A DNA stretch of 64,000 nt, taken from Notospermus geniculatus. Lineage: Eukaryota; Nemertea; Pilidiophora; Heteronemertea; Lineidae. Positions 11,317 through 23,200 of the stretch are shown piece after piece. The stretch is taken from the NCBI GenBank assembly GCA_002633025.1, contig NMRB01001194.1, positions 117,149-181,148 of the forward strand, in the 5' to 3' direction. A program made the position numbers and the translations under genes. The notes under the pieces are model-generated. The model was not told where the DNA came from. It did no database searches and saw only the letters and a list, made by a program, of their open reading frames with translations. Position 1 is the first letter of the stretch, and the number at the start of each line of letters is the position of its first letter.

Positions 11317-11831
11317 GTGTTGTACGTCAACGATATCCAGGCCTACCAGAGATGGCCATCCGCCTAGTAATGACTCAGAAACTAAAGGATGTAGCAATCA
11401 AGTACAGAAAAACGACTCGGAGCGCATCAAAGGGCATCTCAGGAGGGCAGCCGAACCAGAGGCAGGGCCAGGGCTGTGAGTCTCCCCTCATCTTAATGCC
11501 TCCAGTCTCTGGGGACAACCAAGACAATGCGCAGCCCTTCCTTCAGATATCTCCAAGGCCCATGCAAATACAAACTCCTGATCGGTCAGGACAGAGATCC
11601 TTAGATCAAGTTTCCTATACATCATCATCGTCTGAAACTGACGGGCCTGGGACGTTCCACCAGGCGGGCAATCTTCAACTGGCCACAGACAATGCGCAGC
11701 CCTTCTTTCAGATATCTCCGAGGCCCATGCAAGTACGAACTCCTGATTGGTCAGGACAGAGATCCTTAGATCAAGTTCCCTATACACTTTCATCGTCTGA
11801 GACTGACGGGCCTGAGACNAATATATGGTAA
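11317..11831 (+). CDS. BEN-domain cassette, terminal exon
   Basis: The exon starts after the acceptor ctcatttcatcttcag in phase 1 and completes the BEN domain: VVRQRYPGLPEMAIRLVMTQ followed by KLKDVAIKYRK, the usual C-terminal helices. A basic Gly/Gln-rich segment and a tandemly duplicated block of about 55 residues follow. The frame passes an N at 11819 and reaches TAA at 11829-11831. The N sits beside an AT-rich simple tract, so the last residues and the stop are unreliable. The convergent GPCR gene on the other strand ends 20 bp away. Confidence 0.72.
11523..11818 (+). repeat. Tandem duplication in the BEN protein tail
   Basis: Two units start at 11523 and 11688 (165-bp spacing, 55 codons). 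Each encodes DNAQPF[LF]QISPRPMQ, then a TPD[RW]SGQRSLDQV segment. Frame is kept and most differences are single substitutions. The second copy is cut at the N at 11819, so a third copy may have been collapsed in assembly. Confidence 0.85.
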
Positions 11832-11850
11832 ATTAAAATTAAATTTAAAA

Positions 11851-12852
11851 TTAAATTACACTTGGGCTGACAGCAGAGTTACAGCACAGCTTTCTTGCAG
11901 CAGTCCGAAAGCTTGGACTCGTGGCCAGAAAGGAAAGAATATTGAAAGCAGCGTGTTTGTACTGTAACGCGTGAAGAAAAATCGTGAAAGTCTGTGTCAG
12001 GAATTCCGCGTCTTTTTCATCCATCGTAGCCCAGACTGGTGGTCCTAGTTCATTGATCAGGAAGAAGGCCAAACAGCTTCCTACGATGCAGAAGGTGAAG
12101 AAAGCCAAATTGACCCAGCCGGACCTGATCGACATGAGATAGATTTCAGTTCGTTTTGTGTTCTGGAGGGCCAAACCTTGAAGTTGGGTTGTAAGACTGA
12201 GCGCATGGCGGACTCGTCGATGAAATACCGCGTGACATATCCCAAGAACCAGGAAGGCTACTACAGAGAGACCAAGGAGGACCCACGAGCTTGTTCTCAT
12301 CAGCGTCCATGTCTTGCCTCTTATGGCCATGTATGTGCAAGTCGGCACCAAGATGATCTTCAGAACAGCGAATGTGAAGGACGCAATACTGAATAAAACG
12401 AGGATCCCGATGATCAGTTTCTTGGGGAACTTGAAGACCGTCTGTTGTTTGGCTGCGTAAAGACGCATGAAACCTGTTGTCGGGACGAGAAACAGTGTGA
12501 AGACAGCTGAGGCGATTCCAAAGGTCGAAGACAAGTGGCAGAATATTCCATCAAGAAGGTCCCGCTGGAAGACAGCCGCGAAGGTGATCGGTACGGAGGA
12601 GAGGATTGGTAGCAGGTCAAAGGAGGCTTGGGCAACGAGCATGACGTTGAAGGGAGTTCGGAACGACTTGGTCTTGGCGAAAACGGCGAGGATACAAATG
12701 TTTCCAGGGAGGCCAATCACGAAAGTCAGCACGAGCAAGAAGAGGCTAAAGGCGTCCAAGGGATGCAAGCCGTTTATATACATGTAGGCATCTCTGATAT
12801 GGTCGGATCCACTTTGCACATTTGTTCTTGAAATGTTTTGGAGAGAAGCCAT
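11851..12852 (-). CDS. Orphan rhodopsin-class (class A) GPCR, intronless
   Basis: This is one uninterrupted 333-residue frame with seven hydrophobic segments. TM1 has the GLPGN signature (residues 49-53) and TM2 the conserved Asp (QASFDLLP). The TM3/loop-1 Cys is in GIFCHL. The DRY motif is altered: the segment after TM3 reads TTGFMRLY, keeping only Arg. The TM7 NPxxY motif is also altered, with FNILSF in its place. Two Asn-glycosylation sequons lie near the N terminus (NIS) and a Cys pair (KLCC) in the tail could be palmitoylated. The length is normal for a small peptide- or amine-type receptor. It has no close family that I can name. Single-exon receptors of this kind are often expanded lineage-specifically in invertebrate deuterostomes. 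The start ATG at 12852 gives a short N-terminal domain before TM1. Confidence 0.88.
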   Translation of the reverse strand: MASLQNISRTNVQSGSDHIRDAYMYINGLHPLDAFSLFLLVLTFVIGLPGNICILAVFAKTKSFRTPFNVMLVAQASFDLLPILSSVPITFAAVFQRDLLDGIFCHLSSTFGIASAVFTLFLVPTTGFMRLYAAKQQTVFKFPKKLIIGILVLFSIASFTFAVLKIILVPTCTYMAIRGKTWTLMRTSSWVLLGLSVVAFLVLGICHAVFHRRVRHALSLTTQLQGLALQNTKRTEIYLMSIRSGWVNLAFFTFCIVGSCLAFFLINELGPPVWATMDEKDAEFLTQTFTIFLHALQYKHAAFNILSFLATSPSFRTAARKLCCNSAVSPSVI

Positions 12853-12891
12853 GATTGGGTAGGCCTAATTTCTCGATATTTTCCACTTTGA

Positions 12892-13229
12892 TGTGTTCCA
12901 AAGCTTTTCCTTTCATCCAGTGAATCTTGGATTTGTGATTTATCCTTTTCTGTCTTTTATGTGTTCCAAAGCTTTCCTTTCATCCAGTGAATCTTGGATT
13001 TGTGATTTATCCTTTTCTGTCTTTTATGTGTTCCAAAGCTTTTCCTTTCATCCAGTGAATCTTGGATTTGTGATTTATCCTTTCCTGTCTTTTATGTGTT
13101 CCAAAGCTTTTCCTTTCATCCAATGAAACTTGGATTTGTGATTTATGCTTTTCTGTCTTTTATGTATTCCAAAGCTTTTCCTTTCATCTAATGAAACTTG
13201 GATTTGTGATTTATCCTTTTCTGTCGTTT
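12892..13229. repeat. 67/68-bp minisatellite, five copies
   Basis: Units begin at about 12892, 12959, 13026, 13094 and 13162, each with GTGTTCCAAAGCTTTTCCTT then GGATTTGTGATTTATCC. The first three are almost identical and the last two have drifted. It lies 40 bp upstream of the GPCR start codon, in its putative promoter or 5' UTR. Confidence 0.92.
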
Positions 13230-14268
13230 CCTTTTGTCCTATAGAAGTTGGAAGTTGAGATTTATTTTGGGCAGTGCGCTACCTTTCAGAGGCAGCGGCA
13301 TTCAGGGAACTAAAAAAGGACGGGTAACTCCGGTAGGCCTATGTCTGGTTTATGTGGACGCGGGAAGTACTGTGTCATCGTCAGAGGAATGCTGTGATAG
13401 GAATGAACTTTAGGAGGGACGAACTCTGCGCAGGGGACAAAAAGTGCCCTCTGAACGACCCGACACCTCGATGTGACCATGGAGACCGGCCCGTGGGTGT
13501 TAATTTTGCCCTTCCCAGATACGCAGCAAAACATGACGTTTGGTCCTTGAAGATGGTAGTTTTGCTGGGAAAAGTCGGTACCAGTCCGATCGACTGGTGA
13601 GGACTCTTCCAGTCTGGTGATCGACTCGTTGAGATGACCGACCATCGAGCGGTGCTCGTCGGTAGATTGGTGACAAGAACTAGGCAAGTCACCGGGTGGG
13701 GTTCTGTGTTGGTGAGTGGCACATATTCGACATTGCCGAAGAAAAAACAAGAAGTATTTTGATTAACCCCTCAATTTATTTCACCACTGCATAAAAAATG
13801 AATAACTAACTGAAATCCTCAATCCTAAAACCCGGCCCATGACATGACTACGTTCCATCTTACTATTTTAGTAATTATACTGAACTACAGGTTACCCGCT
13901 AGGAGAAAGACGAATGCTAGTTTGGATCGGTGGAATCCGGTCGTGACGTCATCGGTACTTTTCTGACGACGTCCCAGACTGCTCATGGGCGTATGAGGCT
14001 TATATTATGTCAAGCTATGGTGCTATATAGCTTGACACAGTTTGGCGGTCAGCCTCGCGAATTCATAACCAATGTGGAAACGGTTTGCAATGAAGTCACT
14101 CCGACTTCTGCGGCTGTAGGCCTATATTAATGTCACTGATGATTTGCTACTTGCGATTAATGACGTCACACCGCCTCATTTGAGTGTCAGAGAGGAGTGT
14201 GTATTTTAGGCCTACAAATCGGGGTGTTACCGATACAGACGGGAATGAAATGCTATACCAGATCAACG
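13230..14268. other. Intergenic stretch between GPCR and aminopeptidase
   Basis: A minus-strand open frame of 146 codons (13310-13750) has no recognisable domain, signal peptide or clear splice sites, and a smaller frame overlaps it on the other strand. I leave it unassigned. The rest shows no clear element. Confidence 0.4.
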
Positions 14269-17200
14269 TTACCAATTGAAAAATGAGTAATACATGAAGG
14301 TGAATATGAAATACAAGCCGAGCAAACTTGAAGAGATATTTGAAGCTGAGGACGGACAGCTCCCTGGCTCAGTTATAGGTTCCGTTTTTGACATCAGCCA
14401 ATCATAGGCAAGCTTCTTTTCCTGGTCCCAGAGGATCTTTCCGACGCGCAGACGACATTGTCCGTTGTAATCGTTGAGCCACGTGATCTGCAGAGGAAAG
14501 AGAAGGGCGTTTTAATCGAACAGTGCGACAGCGCCGATTGAGAAATGCTCTGATGACCCAATGGTCTTTCCCGATGTCCCCCGAAAAAATGAGCAATTAC
14601 ATGTAGGGAACGAGGTTCTCCCACCACTGAGTTCACCATGAACTCAGAGTTAGTTAATACCAGCCTTTCAGTCCCAGATTTTAGAACTCACCTGTTGCTG
14701 ACTGAGCATCTTCAAGTTGATCATCTTTGGTTCAAAAGGCACGAATGCGACCGGTTCGAATCTGTAGTATTGTTGTGTGTGAGTGGTGTAGTCGCGATCA
14801 GCCCTCGTCTGAAAGAGCGAGGACCGAACAATGGGACTGTAGCCTGTCGTTGATCAGGCGGGGACCGCCATGCGAGGCCCCCGAGCCAGGCGCGGATCCA
14901 GAGGGGGGTTTTGGGGGTCGTGACCCCCCCTGCTCGCCACCACCAATTGTTTTTTTCTCAATAACTTGCGACAATAAGCAAGAAACGCAAGAGAATAAAG
15001 CTTCTGTTTTCATAGTACTGAGATGCCAGGAAATCGCACTCTACGGCCTTCTAGATTTCAAAATTTTCTGGGGGAGGAAAGTGCGGGCATCTTCGGCGCC
15101 CGCCTGCAACGACCGCCCTTGGCGGCCCTGACCCCCCCCCCTCTGCCAAAAATCCTGGATCCGCGCCTGCGAGCATCAAGCTCGCAGCACACAAATTCAA
15201 GACTTCGTCAACGAGATGTCTCATTGACATGCACTGCTAGCGGCAACCACCTTAAAAATGTACCATGGAAATGTACCGCCCTCTTCTCGTGCTGCGCCAC
15301 ATTTATTTCACGACATGACATCGAGCGGACGTGAAAGTCCGCAGAATCGCGTTCGGCATGTTCAGGTACAGAAAATGCTTACCTGATCGACTGCTTTTTT
15401 GACCATGAAAGTTGTTTCTAATCTAATGCCGAACGACCCAATCCTATAGTAACCAGGCTCTGTAAACATAAGCAGGGAACAGACTTCGTAAATAACTGCC
15501 ATCAACATTATGCCTTTATACACGGCAAGTTCAGGTAAGGTAAAGGTATTACGGAGGTATAGAAATCAAACGATAAACGTAGGCCTAAACGTTAACGACA
15601 ACGTTATTTTTGTACCGAAAATGCAATATAAAATCTGCTTAATAATAATATATAGTATGAAAAATAACGTTGTCGTAAAGTTTACATTTGTCGTTTGATT
15701 TCTAAACCTTATTTATACCTATTGTTTGAAACAGCCCCTCCTCAAAAAATCGCGTGTTTCGGAAATCCGTGAGGCTAGCATCTAAGTTGACTGGCTCTGA
15801 AAAATGAAGGACATGACTGCTTATCATTACAGTTGTCTGCCAATATTACTGAGGTTTAGAAATCAAACGATAAACGTAAACGTTACCGACATTAACGTTA
15901 TTTTTGTACCGAAAATGCAATATAAAATCTGGTTAATGTGTAGTATGAAAAATAACATTGTCGTAAAGTTTACGTTTATCGTTTGATTTCTAAACCTCCC
16001 TATTGTGTTGACTTCGAACGCAGTCTCGTATTGAAGCGCTCCGCCCCTACTTTCGCTGCTTCAAAATCAGAAGTAAGAACTCCACAACCTCGACCTTGGT
16101 GGTGTAATGTTGTGAAGTGGGAATCGCCGGCAGTGTCATGGCACGAACCTTCGTGAACGTCGAGAAAGTGGCCTAGACCGTGACCAACCGCGTGCCAGAA
16201 GTCGTAGCCGCCTTCCCATAGGTGTCGCCGGGCTACGAATGCCAACTCCCGCCCTGAAAACAGAGAACACTGTGAGTGACAATCATGCTTATTATCCCTA
16301 AAACACAGATCCAAGCAACGGCCCGAACAGCAGGCCTTACGTGGGGTTTCCAAGACATTCTCCCAGCAGCCCGGCAGCCCATCGGACTTTTCGAGAAGAC
16401 GCAGGTGCGATCGGCTGCCTCACACCGACTGACGTCACATTAACAATCTCGTACACCGGCACTGTTTCCGTCAGCTGTGTGGGGGAGAGCTGAGTATCAT
16501 GCTGAGGGTGTTCCTGCCCTGCCACACCTTCACTACCAAGGGTTGTGACATCGCAACGCTTTCCTACTAGGCTAGTCTTATGACGTAGCCAATACACGTG
16601 GAGGTTCCAGGATGTTTCTGTCGAGGATTTCATTGTTTTTGAAAAGCCTTACCATAGGTACCCGGAATGAATATGGTTGAAGCCAGGTCAATGGTACCCA
16701 TCAGGACCCTGGTGTAGGTGTCCTGAAAAAGAAGATAATTTCTTCCGAGCACTCGGTCGACCCATGCTCCCATTCTCATTAGCTTCCGGCACCCCACTTC
16801 CTTTACACCACCGAGCAAAGGCCTGCTGGATCCGGAGGCTCACACCACGCCATCCCGACGATGCGGATGGGCCACTTTACCTTCTAGCATTATTTTGCAA
16901 TATCCTGTGGCAAGCTCCGTTTTACATGTAACTTACTATTTCGACGTCGCTTGGCTTTCCAAAGTGGACAGTTCGAGCAGTATCAGTGGTTCCATCTCTG
17001 AAAAATACGTCCCAAAGACTAACTCCGCGGAATCTAATCACTCAACGCGCAGGATTGACAACCAATCGGCACACGGCGTTGGCATATGCCTACTCTACAA
17101 GGAACCAATCAGCGTTCACCTCTTGCATTGAACAGACCAATCAAAGTGCTGTGAAAGGAGCCAATCAGCGCCCAGCACTTGGCATGCATGGAACGGACCA

Positions 17201-20200
17201 ACGAACGAACGAACGAACGAACGAACGGGGTACTAGAGAGTCAATCAACGCACATGTGCCGTATGTCTCCAATAAGACGCATTAAACACCATGATATTTT
17301 GGTTCTTACAGATATTGTCCTCCACTGTCGACAAGATAGACCTCCTTGGTAGTAATTTTTCGGTCAGTCGCGTTCGTGGGATGGAAGTGGATGATGGCAG
17401 CATGTTCACCAACCGCTGAAACCGTTTCAAATGATGACCCCATGTTCAGTGGAAGGCGTCTAAAGAGAAGAAAATGGAGGAACTGTTTCGAAGGCAGCAA
17501 CGTTCTCGCGGATGAGAGTCTCGCACTTTGTATTTCATCAAAAGTGTCACGTAATAGGCTAACAGAAAATAACCAAGAGATGCCATGACCGCTGCAGCCG
17601 TAGCCCTACATGAACAAGTCAAGTTCGGCCAACCAACGCCTACCTTCTACGTCGTAACAACTCTTTGGAAGCCGTCACCTCTGTCCACACGCGGCCATCT
17701 TTCACTTCCCGCTCCAACATGGCTAGGAATTCGGTCAAGGCAACAGCGTCCCTCAGCTGAAAGAAAAATGACTAACGTTACCACAACACCATGAGCTGCA
17801 ACGATGGATGGAGGTCAGCCAAACTCACAAGGAACGAGTGCATAGCAGCAGAATTTCCCCGGGGCCCTTGCAATAGCCTAGGCCTCGTATACACCGATGT
17901 TCTCCACAACCAAATATCTTGGTGACAGCCCCACGCACTGAAGTTGCACTTGTTGGCCTGCTGTGTGACCCTCTCCACACTGGGTTGAAGACTTGTGTGT
18001 CGCGTCGCCAAAATCACCCCTACCAACAGGCGGTTTTAATTGCTTCGGGCTACAATAACGAAAACTCACATTCGCACTCTTCATGCCTTCCTGCTCGACT
18101 TCGTTCTTCACGCACTTCATAAAAGACACTGGGTTCAACTCTTCGCGGATCTTCTCCTGGAATTGAAAGCGCCATTCAGCGTCAAAAGAGGCAAGGGCCA
18201 GGCTAGCAACTGGAAGCTGATTGGTAGCTCAGTTATGCATGTTCATGCAAGGTGAACAACTGCTGACAGCGGCCCAGGTTTGACCCGTCTCGCTACAACG
18301 TCCGTCACAAGACACCTTGTTAAAGCAGGATAATCCTTCAACCACGCAGCCAGGTGCTAGTCCAGACCCGAACCCTATCTACTAGTCATCACAAGGCTCG
18401 CGTGGCTGTTCACAGTAGACTCGCCTGGAACCTCCCCACCGCAAACTGGACTGGAGGTTAAGCCCATCTCGCACTGCCACGATTCTGACCACGATGCCTC
18501 TACGAAATGCTTTCGTGGTGTTCCTGTAGACTTCGTGATGAATCGTAATGCCTTCTTACAGGCTTCTTGTTTTCCGTGTCCTAGGCCCCTCACGATTGGT
18601 GAGAATTTTAAACATGTTTAAAATTCAAAAATTTCGTGTTCAATCCTAAAGACATCGTGATGATCGTAATGCTTTCCTGGAGGCTTCTTACATACTTCGT
18701 GTTGATCGTGGGGACTTCGTGTTGATCTTGAGGACACAATGCCACCACGAAGACTGTACGAAGCATACAGGCAGGAAGTCAACAAAGATGCATGACGCCT
18801 GCACGAAGTGATTACGAAAGCCGGATTGAGCCCACACCAATGAGATCGCTGCCCGCCCAGCGGATTTCCCTCACTAATGCCTGGCTTTCACTGACGCTAC
18901 GAATGTCCCGAATCGCCCCGAATCTGAAGTTGTCGAAATTCGTGGCTAATCGGGTTGTAAAATATGCCGAATGTCAAGAATGGGTTAAGAAACAAGTACG
19001 AATTAAAAGAATCGTGTAAGAATTGTAGGAATATGGTACAACTCACTCACGAATACCCGTGTCCGATTCGTACTTGAGTCGTAAATACATTCGGGGCATT
19101 CGTGCCTGTTTTCGGCATGGGTCCATTATGGCCCGCTTTCACTGACGCTACGAATGTCCCGAATCAGAAATTTATCCGGTTCGTAGATAATTCTCAAACG
19201 TTTCTTGCAGTACTTACATGATTCTTGGTTGATTCGTAAAAATTCGTACAGTTCGTGTGAGTTCGTCGAGCCGCCACGAAAGTTTTTGTTTGTCAAAAAC
19301 TTTCGTGGGACGGTTACGAATCGACCACGATCTATATAAATTTTAAATTCGTATAGATCGTGAACACTTCGTAACCCTTTCTTATCGTCCGTAACAGCCT
19401 CGTAGTCGATTCTTTTGCATTCTGGGCTATTCTTGGTCATTCGTGTCTCCCTCAAATTCGTGGACCCACGCAGAAAACATCTCGGAACAGGCACGAATGT
19501 CCCGAATGTATTTATGAATCAAGTACGAATCTGTCACGAATCGGCCACGAATATTCGTAAGTGAGTCGTACCTTGTTCGTACAATTCTTGCATGATTCTT
19601 TGAATTTGTACTTCGTAGTTGAATTTGTGTCGTGAAATTCGTGAACGCTCCCACGAACGTTTTTGAGAAACAAAAACTCATGCGAACAGTACGAATGTTC
19701 AGGAATCAACTAAGAATCATTTAGGAACTGCAAGAAACGTTTGAGGATTATCTACGAACCGGACAAATTTCAGATTCGGGGCGATTCGGGACATTCGTAG
19801 CGTCAGTGAAAGCCAGGCATAAGTCCGCGCTGACAGCACATAATGTTCGTGATGGCATCCTATTGCTTTAATGACTTCATACTGCCTTCCTACATGTTTC
19901 CTAGACACCTCGTAGGGTCTTCGTGATAATCGTACCCATTGGCCACGATCGATCTACGAAAGCAGTTCGAAGCATTCGTAGAGGCATCGTGGTCGGAATC
20001 TTGGCAGTGTGATATGGGCTTTACTCCAGCCACCCTTGTACGGTGCCCCAGGCCATCCAGCGCAAACGATTATGGTGATTCTGCCTCGTCAGCTGTCGTC
20101 CGTCTACAACAAAAACGACCAGAGGCGTGGTTTGAAGTGCAACATCTCCCGACTCACCTCGCCAATTCCCAACATAATGCCAGCATTACTCGAATCATCA

Positions 20201-23200
20201 GCCCAGATGTACTGCACGTCAGGATCGGTCGAAAGGCGTTTCAGGTCTCCTAAGAATGTGCCATACTCCTCAACCTGGAAGACAAGTTGGGTTTTAGACA
20301 GGCCGTGAAAGATGCGGGGAGTGGGATGACTGGTATTTCTCTCTCTGATAAGCACCACGAATATAGTTCGGCTACACCCCCAGTCACCAGAAGATAAGTA
20401 AGTCCAATGTCCATCTGCCATTGCACATTTCAGAGCTTCTTGGGGCGTCACTAGAGATTTCGACATTTTCTTGGAAGGTAGACCAATAACTTACCATGAC
20501 GCAGTATTCTGATTTGGGCTGTTTACACTTTCCATCGCGGGTTAGGTTCAGATGTTTTACAACTTCATCGGACAACTTGTAAGCTCGATTCTTCAGGTAC
20601 AGCCTGATTCTCTTCATCTCAATGATCGCAAATGATAGGAATGTCGGTGTGTACTTGTAGTCATAACCACGTAAGTTGAACAACCCTGAAAAAGAGGAAA
20701 GGAAGTTGATTCAAACTTTCTGTTGTTCGTTTCTTGATGGAGCAAGCTGACGTCTGCTCCGACCAAAAATGGGATTGTCAACCAAGGTCAAAAACGTACT
20801 GGAAGAGTTGTTTGTTTCTGAACATGCAAGTACATGTAACTTCCTGAGGAATTGGTAAATAGGAACTCACAGGCAATGTCGTCAAGTGTGTTAAGAACTA
20901 CGGCACTGATGACGTCACTTCGTATTGTCATTTCCCTCCTGACCCGCTGCACCTTCAACTGCCATGATTGACCTGCAAACAGAATTGTACGTCATGTACG
21001 TCACAATCTCGCGAAGGAGCAGAGTCAGCGAGACTTGTAAGAACCAACCAGGTTTCAAAGCGACCACAGAGCTCTTCTGAGATGTCCATTGTTCTGACCT
21101 ACCTGCATACTTTATGTCAAAAACCAGAAGTTTCGTCCTCGGCTCTGATTCCGTCTTGTTTCTGATCACGTCCACCAAGTTCTCCTCCATTGGCACGGGG
21201 ATCAGCCCGGCATCCATCAGGACAGTGCCGTATTCCTGGATGTCGTTGTAATCGACAGTCAATGGGTCAAACCCAACTTTGCCGCCTTCACCTATGCGCC
21301 GCAAGAACCCTCCAACACTGTTTGCTCCTGGAAAGAAGGAAGGTCGTTGTTGCACTGCAAAAAGATCCCGGAAAAAGATTTTCTCACTTTTAAGAAAGTC
21401 GTTGGACCTGTAACGTCCGTGGATTGGCTAAGGTTCGTTGGGTGTAAGACATTCGTGAATTGGTCCATACGTTGCTGTACTGAAATTCAAGATGGCAGCC
21501 AGTGTTCAAGATGGCTGCCAATATTCAAGATGGCGGCCTTGTTCGGAGGGACTTTGCCTACCTGCTCTCCTGATTTGCCAGTTACATGGTATTGTTTCGT
21601 CGGCCGCTTGGAAGTCGTATCCGAACAAAACACTGTACATCTTGGTGACAATAACCAGGGTATTATCTGAAAGAAATCAACTGCGGACGTTAGCACTGTG
21701 GCTCGATCGGGCAGATTATACGGATCTGTGTATTAGGCTATCTGAAGATCGCTGGTGCCATGGCGTGAGGTCCTTTTAGGACTATAATCACCTTTCTAGA
21801 GCATCTTTGTAGGGCGGTACTGCCAGCTGGGGAAGTACACTGCATGCCACTCGATGTTAACACCTCGCAACGGCCATGATGGCCGACCTGCGTGAAGCGC
21901 CTTTGATCGTTCCGGTGTTTTGGGTGCATGATAGGCAACGATAATTTTGGAAGATACCAGTATTTACCTCCTGCATTTCCGGACAGATAGTACGCACGCT
22001 CATCGTATGGACGGATTTTATAATCCTGGTGGTGGAGGAAGGAGAGATTTTAACGGCGTAAATTCGTAACCAACTTTTCGTCCAAGTTCTAGGCGTAGGT
22101 CAACTCATAACTGGTGGAGAACCCGGGTTGCCGGCCTTCACTTAAAATAAGCACTTGACATTATTGGAGTCATACGTTAAGTTGCCTTTCCGAAATGAAA
22201 TGGAGCTTTTGGGTGAGGATACAGGGTTCAGTTTATTTCAGGGTCCCTGACTTACATTATGGCCATCAAGGTTGGTGACGAGGTAGGCGCCTAGGCCTCG
22301 TCGTTCCATTTCTTCTCGGAGGAGGTCCACCCGAGTCATTGAGATGTTCTGGGCTCTGGTTATGGGGACGTTCTGCGTTGTAAGAGGAGATCATTCCAAG
22401 CAAATTAAAACCAGTATTGCGAATTTCATGTCGCTGGAACACATTTTGCATGCGTGTATTGTCACTTTCTTTAGAGAGTTTTCGCAAAGCACCCGAAACG
22501 CCAACGCGAACGTCAATCCCATTGTTCGATTCCGTGGAGAAGGCACCGAACAAAAGGATAGACGTTCGCGCTGGCGTTTCGGGTGCTTTGCGAAAACTCG
22601 CTATGATCCTTGGACTCGCAACTCGACCGCGTGGTTGGACGAAAGCGTTTCTGTTGTTGACGCTAGTCGATGTCGTCTGCTGACAAATTAGATGAGGTTT
22701 GTTGATGGTTGTCATGAATTTGACCCAGGATGAGGGTAACACAAGATGTGAGAGTTGCTGAAGTACTTTCACACCAGAGCTTTCAGAAACTTTTGCGTAG
22801 ATACCTTGCCTTCGCATTGTGGTCTTGGGATAGGAAGAAAGCGCTTCTGGCGTCCGTGACCTTCCTCCACGTCGCCTGCCCGTAAGTGACGTGATGATTG
22901 CTTCATGACGGGCGGAATAGCTTCGCAGAGGGCTGAAAGATAGGCAGACTGCATTAGGTTGTCATGTGGTATCAACCAACGTACTAGTCAGGTAGCCCAG
23001 AGAGGTTTAATCAGCATCTCGAGTACAAAAACTTTTGGGGGTTTGGGGGTTAGGTTGCACCCATCTGACCACAAAAACCCAATTCTTAAGTTCCGCAAAG
23101 TGTGTGTTTAGAAGATACAGCCGTTTGAATTTTGGGTACTGGCTTTATCATTGGACCAAAATCAGAGCATTGTACAGGGGCTTGGAAACTGATGTACAGC

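Noticed and set aside
13310-13750. A 146-codon minus frame next to the GPCR.
   Set aside because: Three overlapping frames are open in the region, composition is not protein-like, and no splice partner is visible.
16000-16253. The frame reading past 16068 to the stop at 16000, which would give an aminopeptidase without its two metal-binding glutamates (a pseudoenzyme).
   Set aside because: A downstream exon (15383-15459) supplies both glutamates in the right phase, and two more exons continue the family sequence to a normal C terminus.
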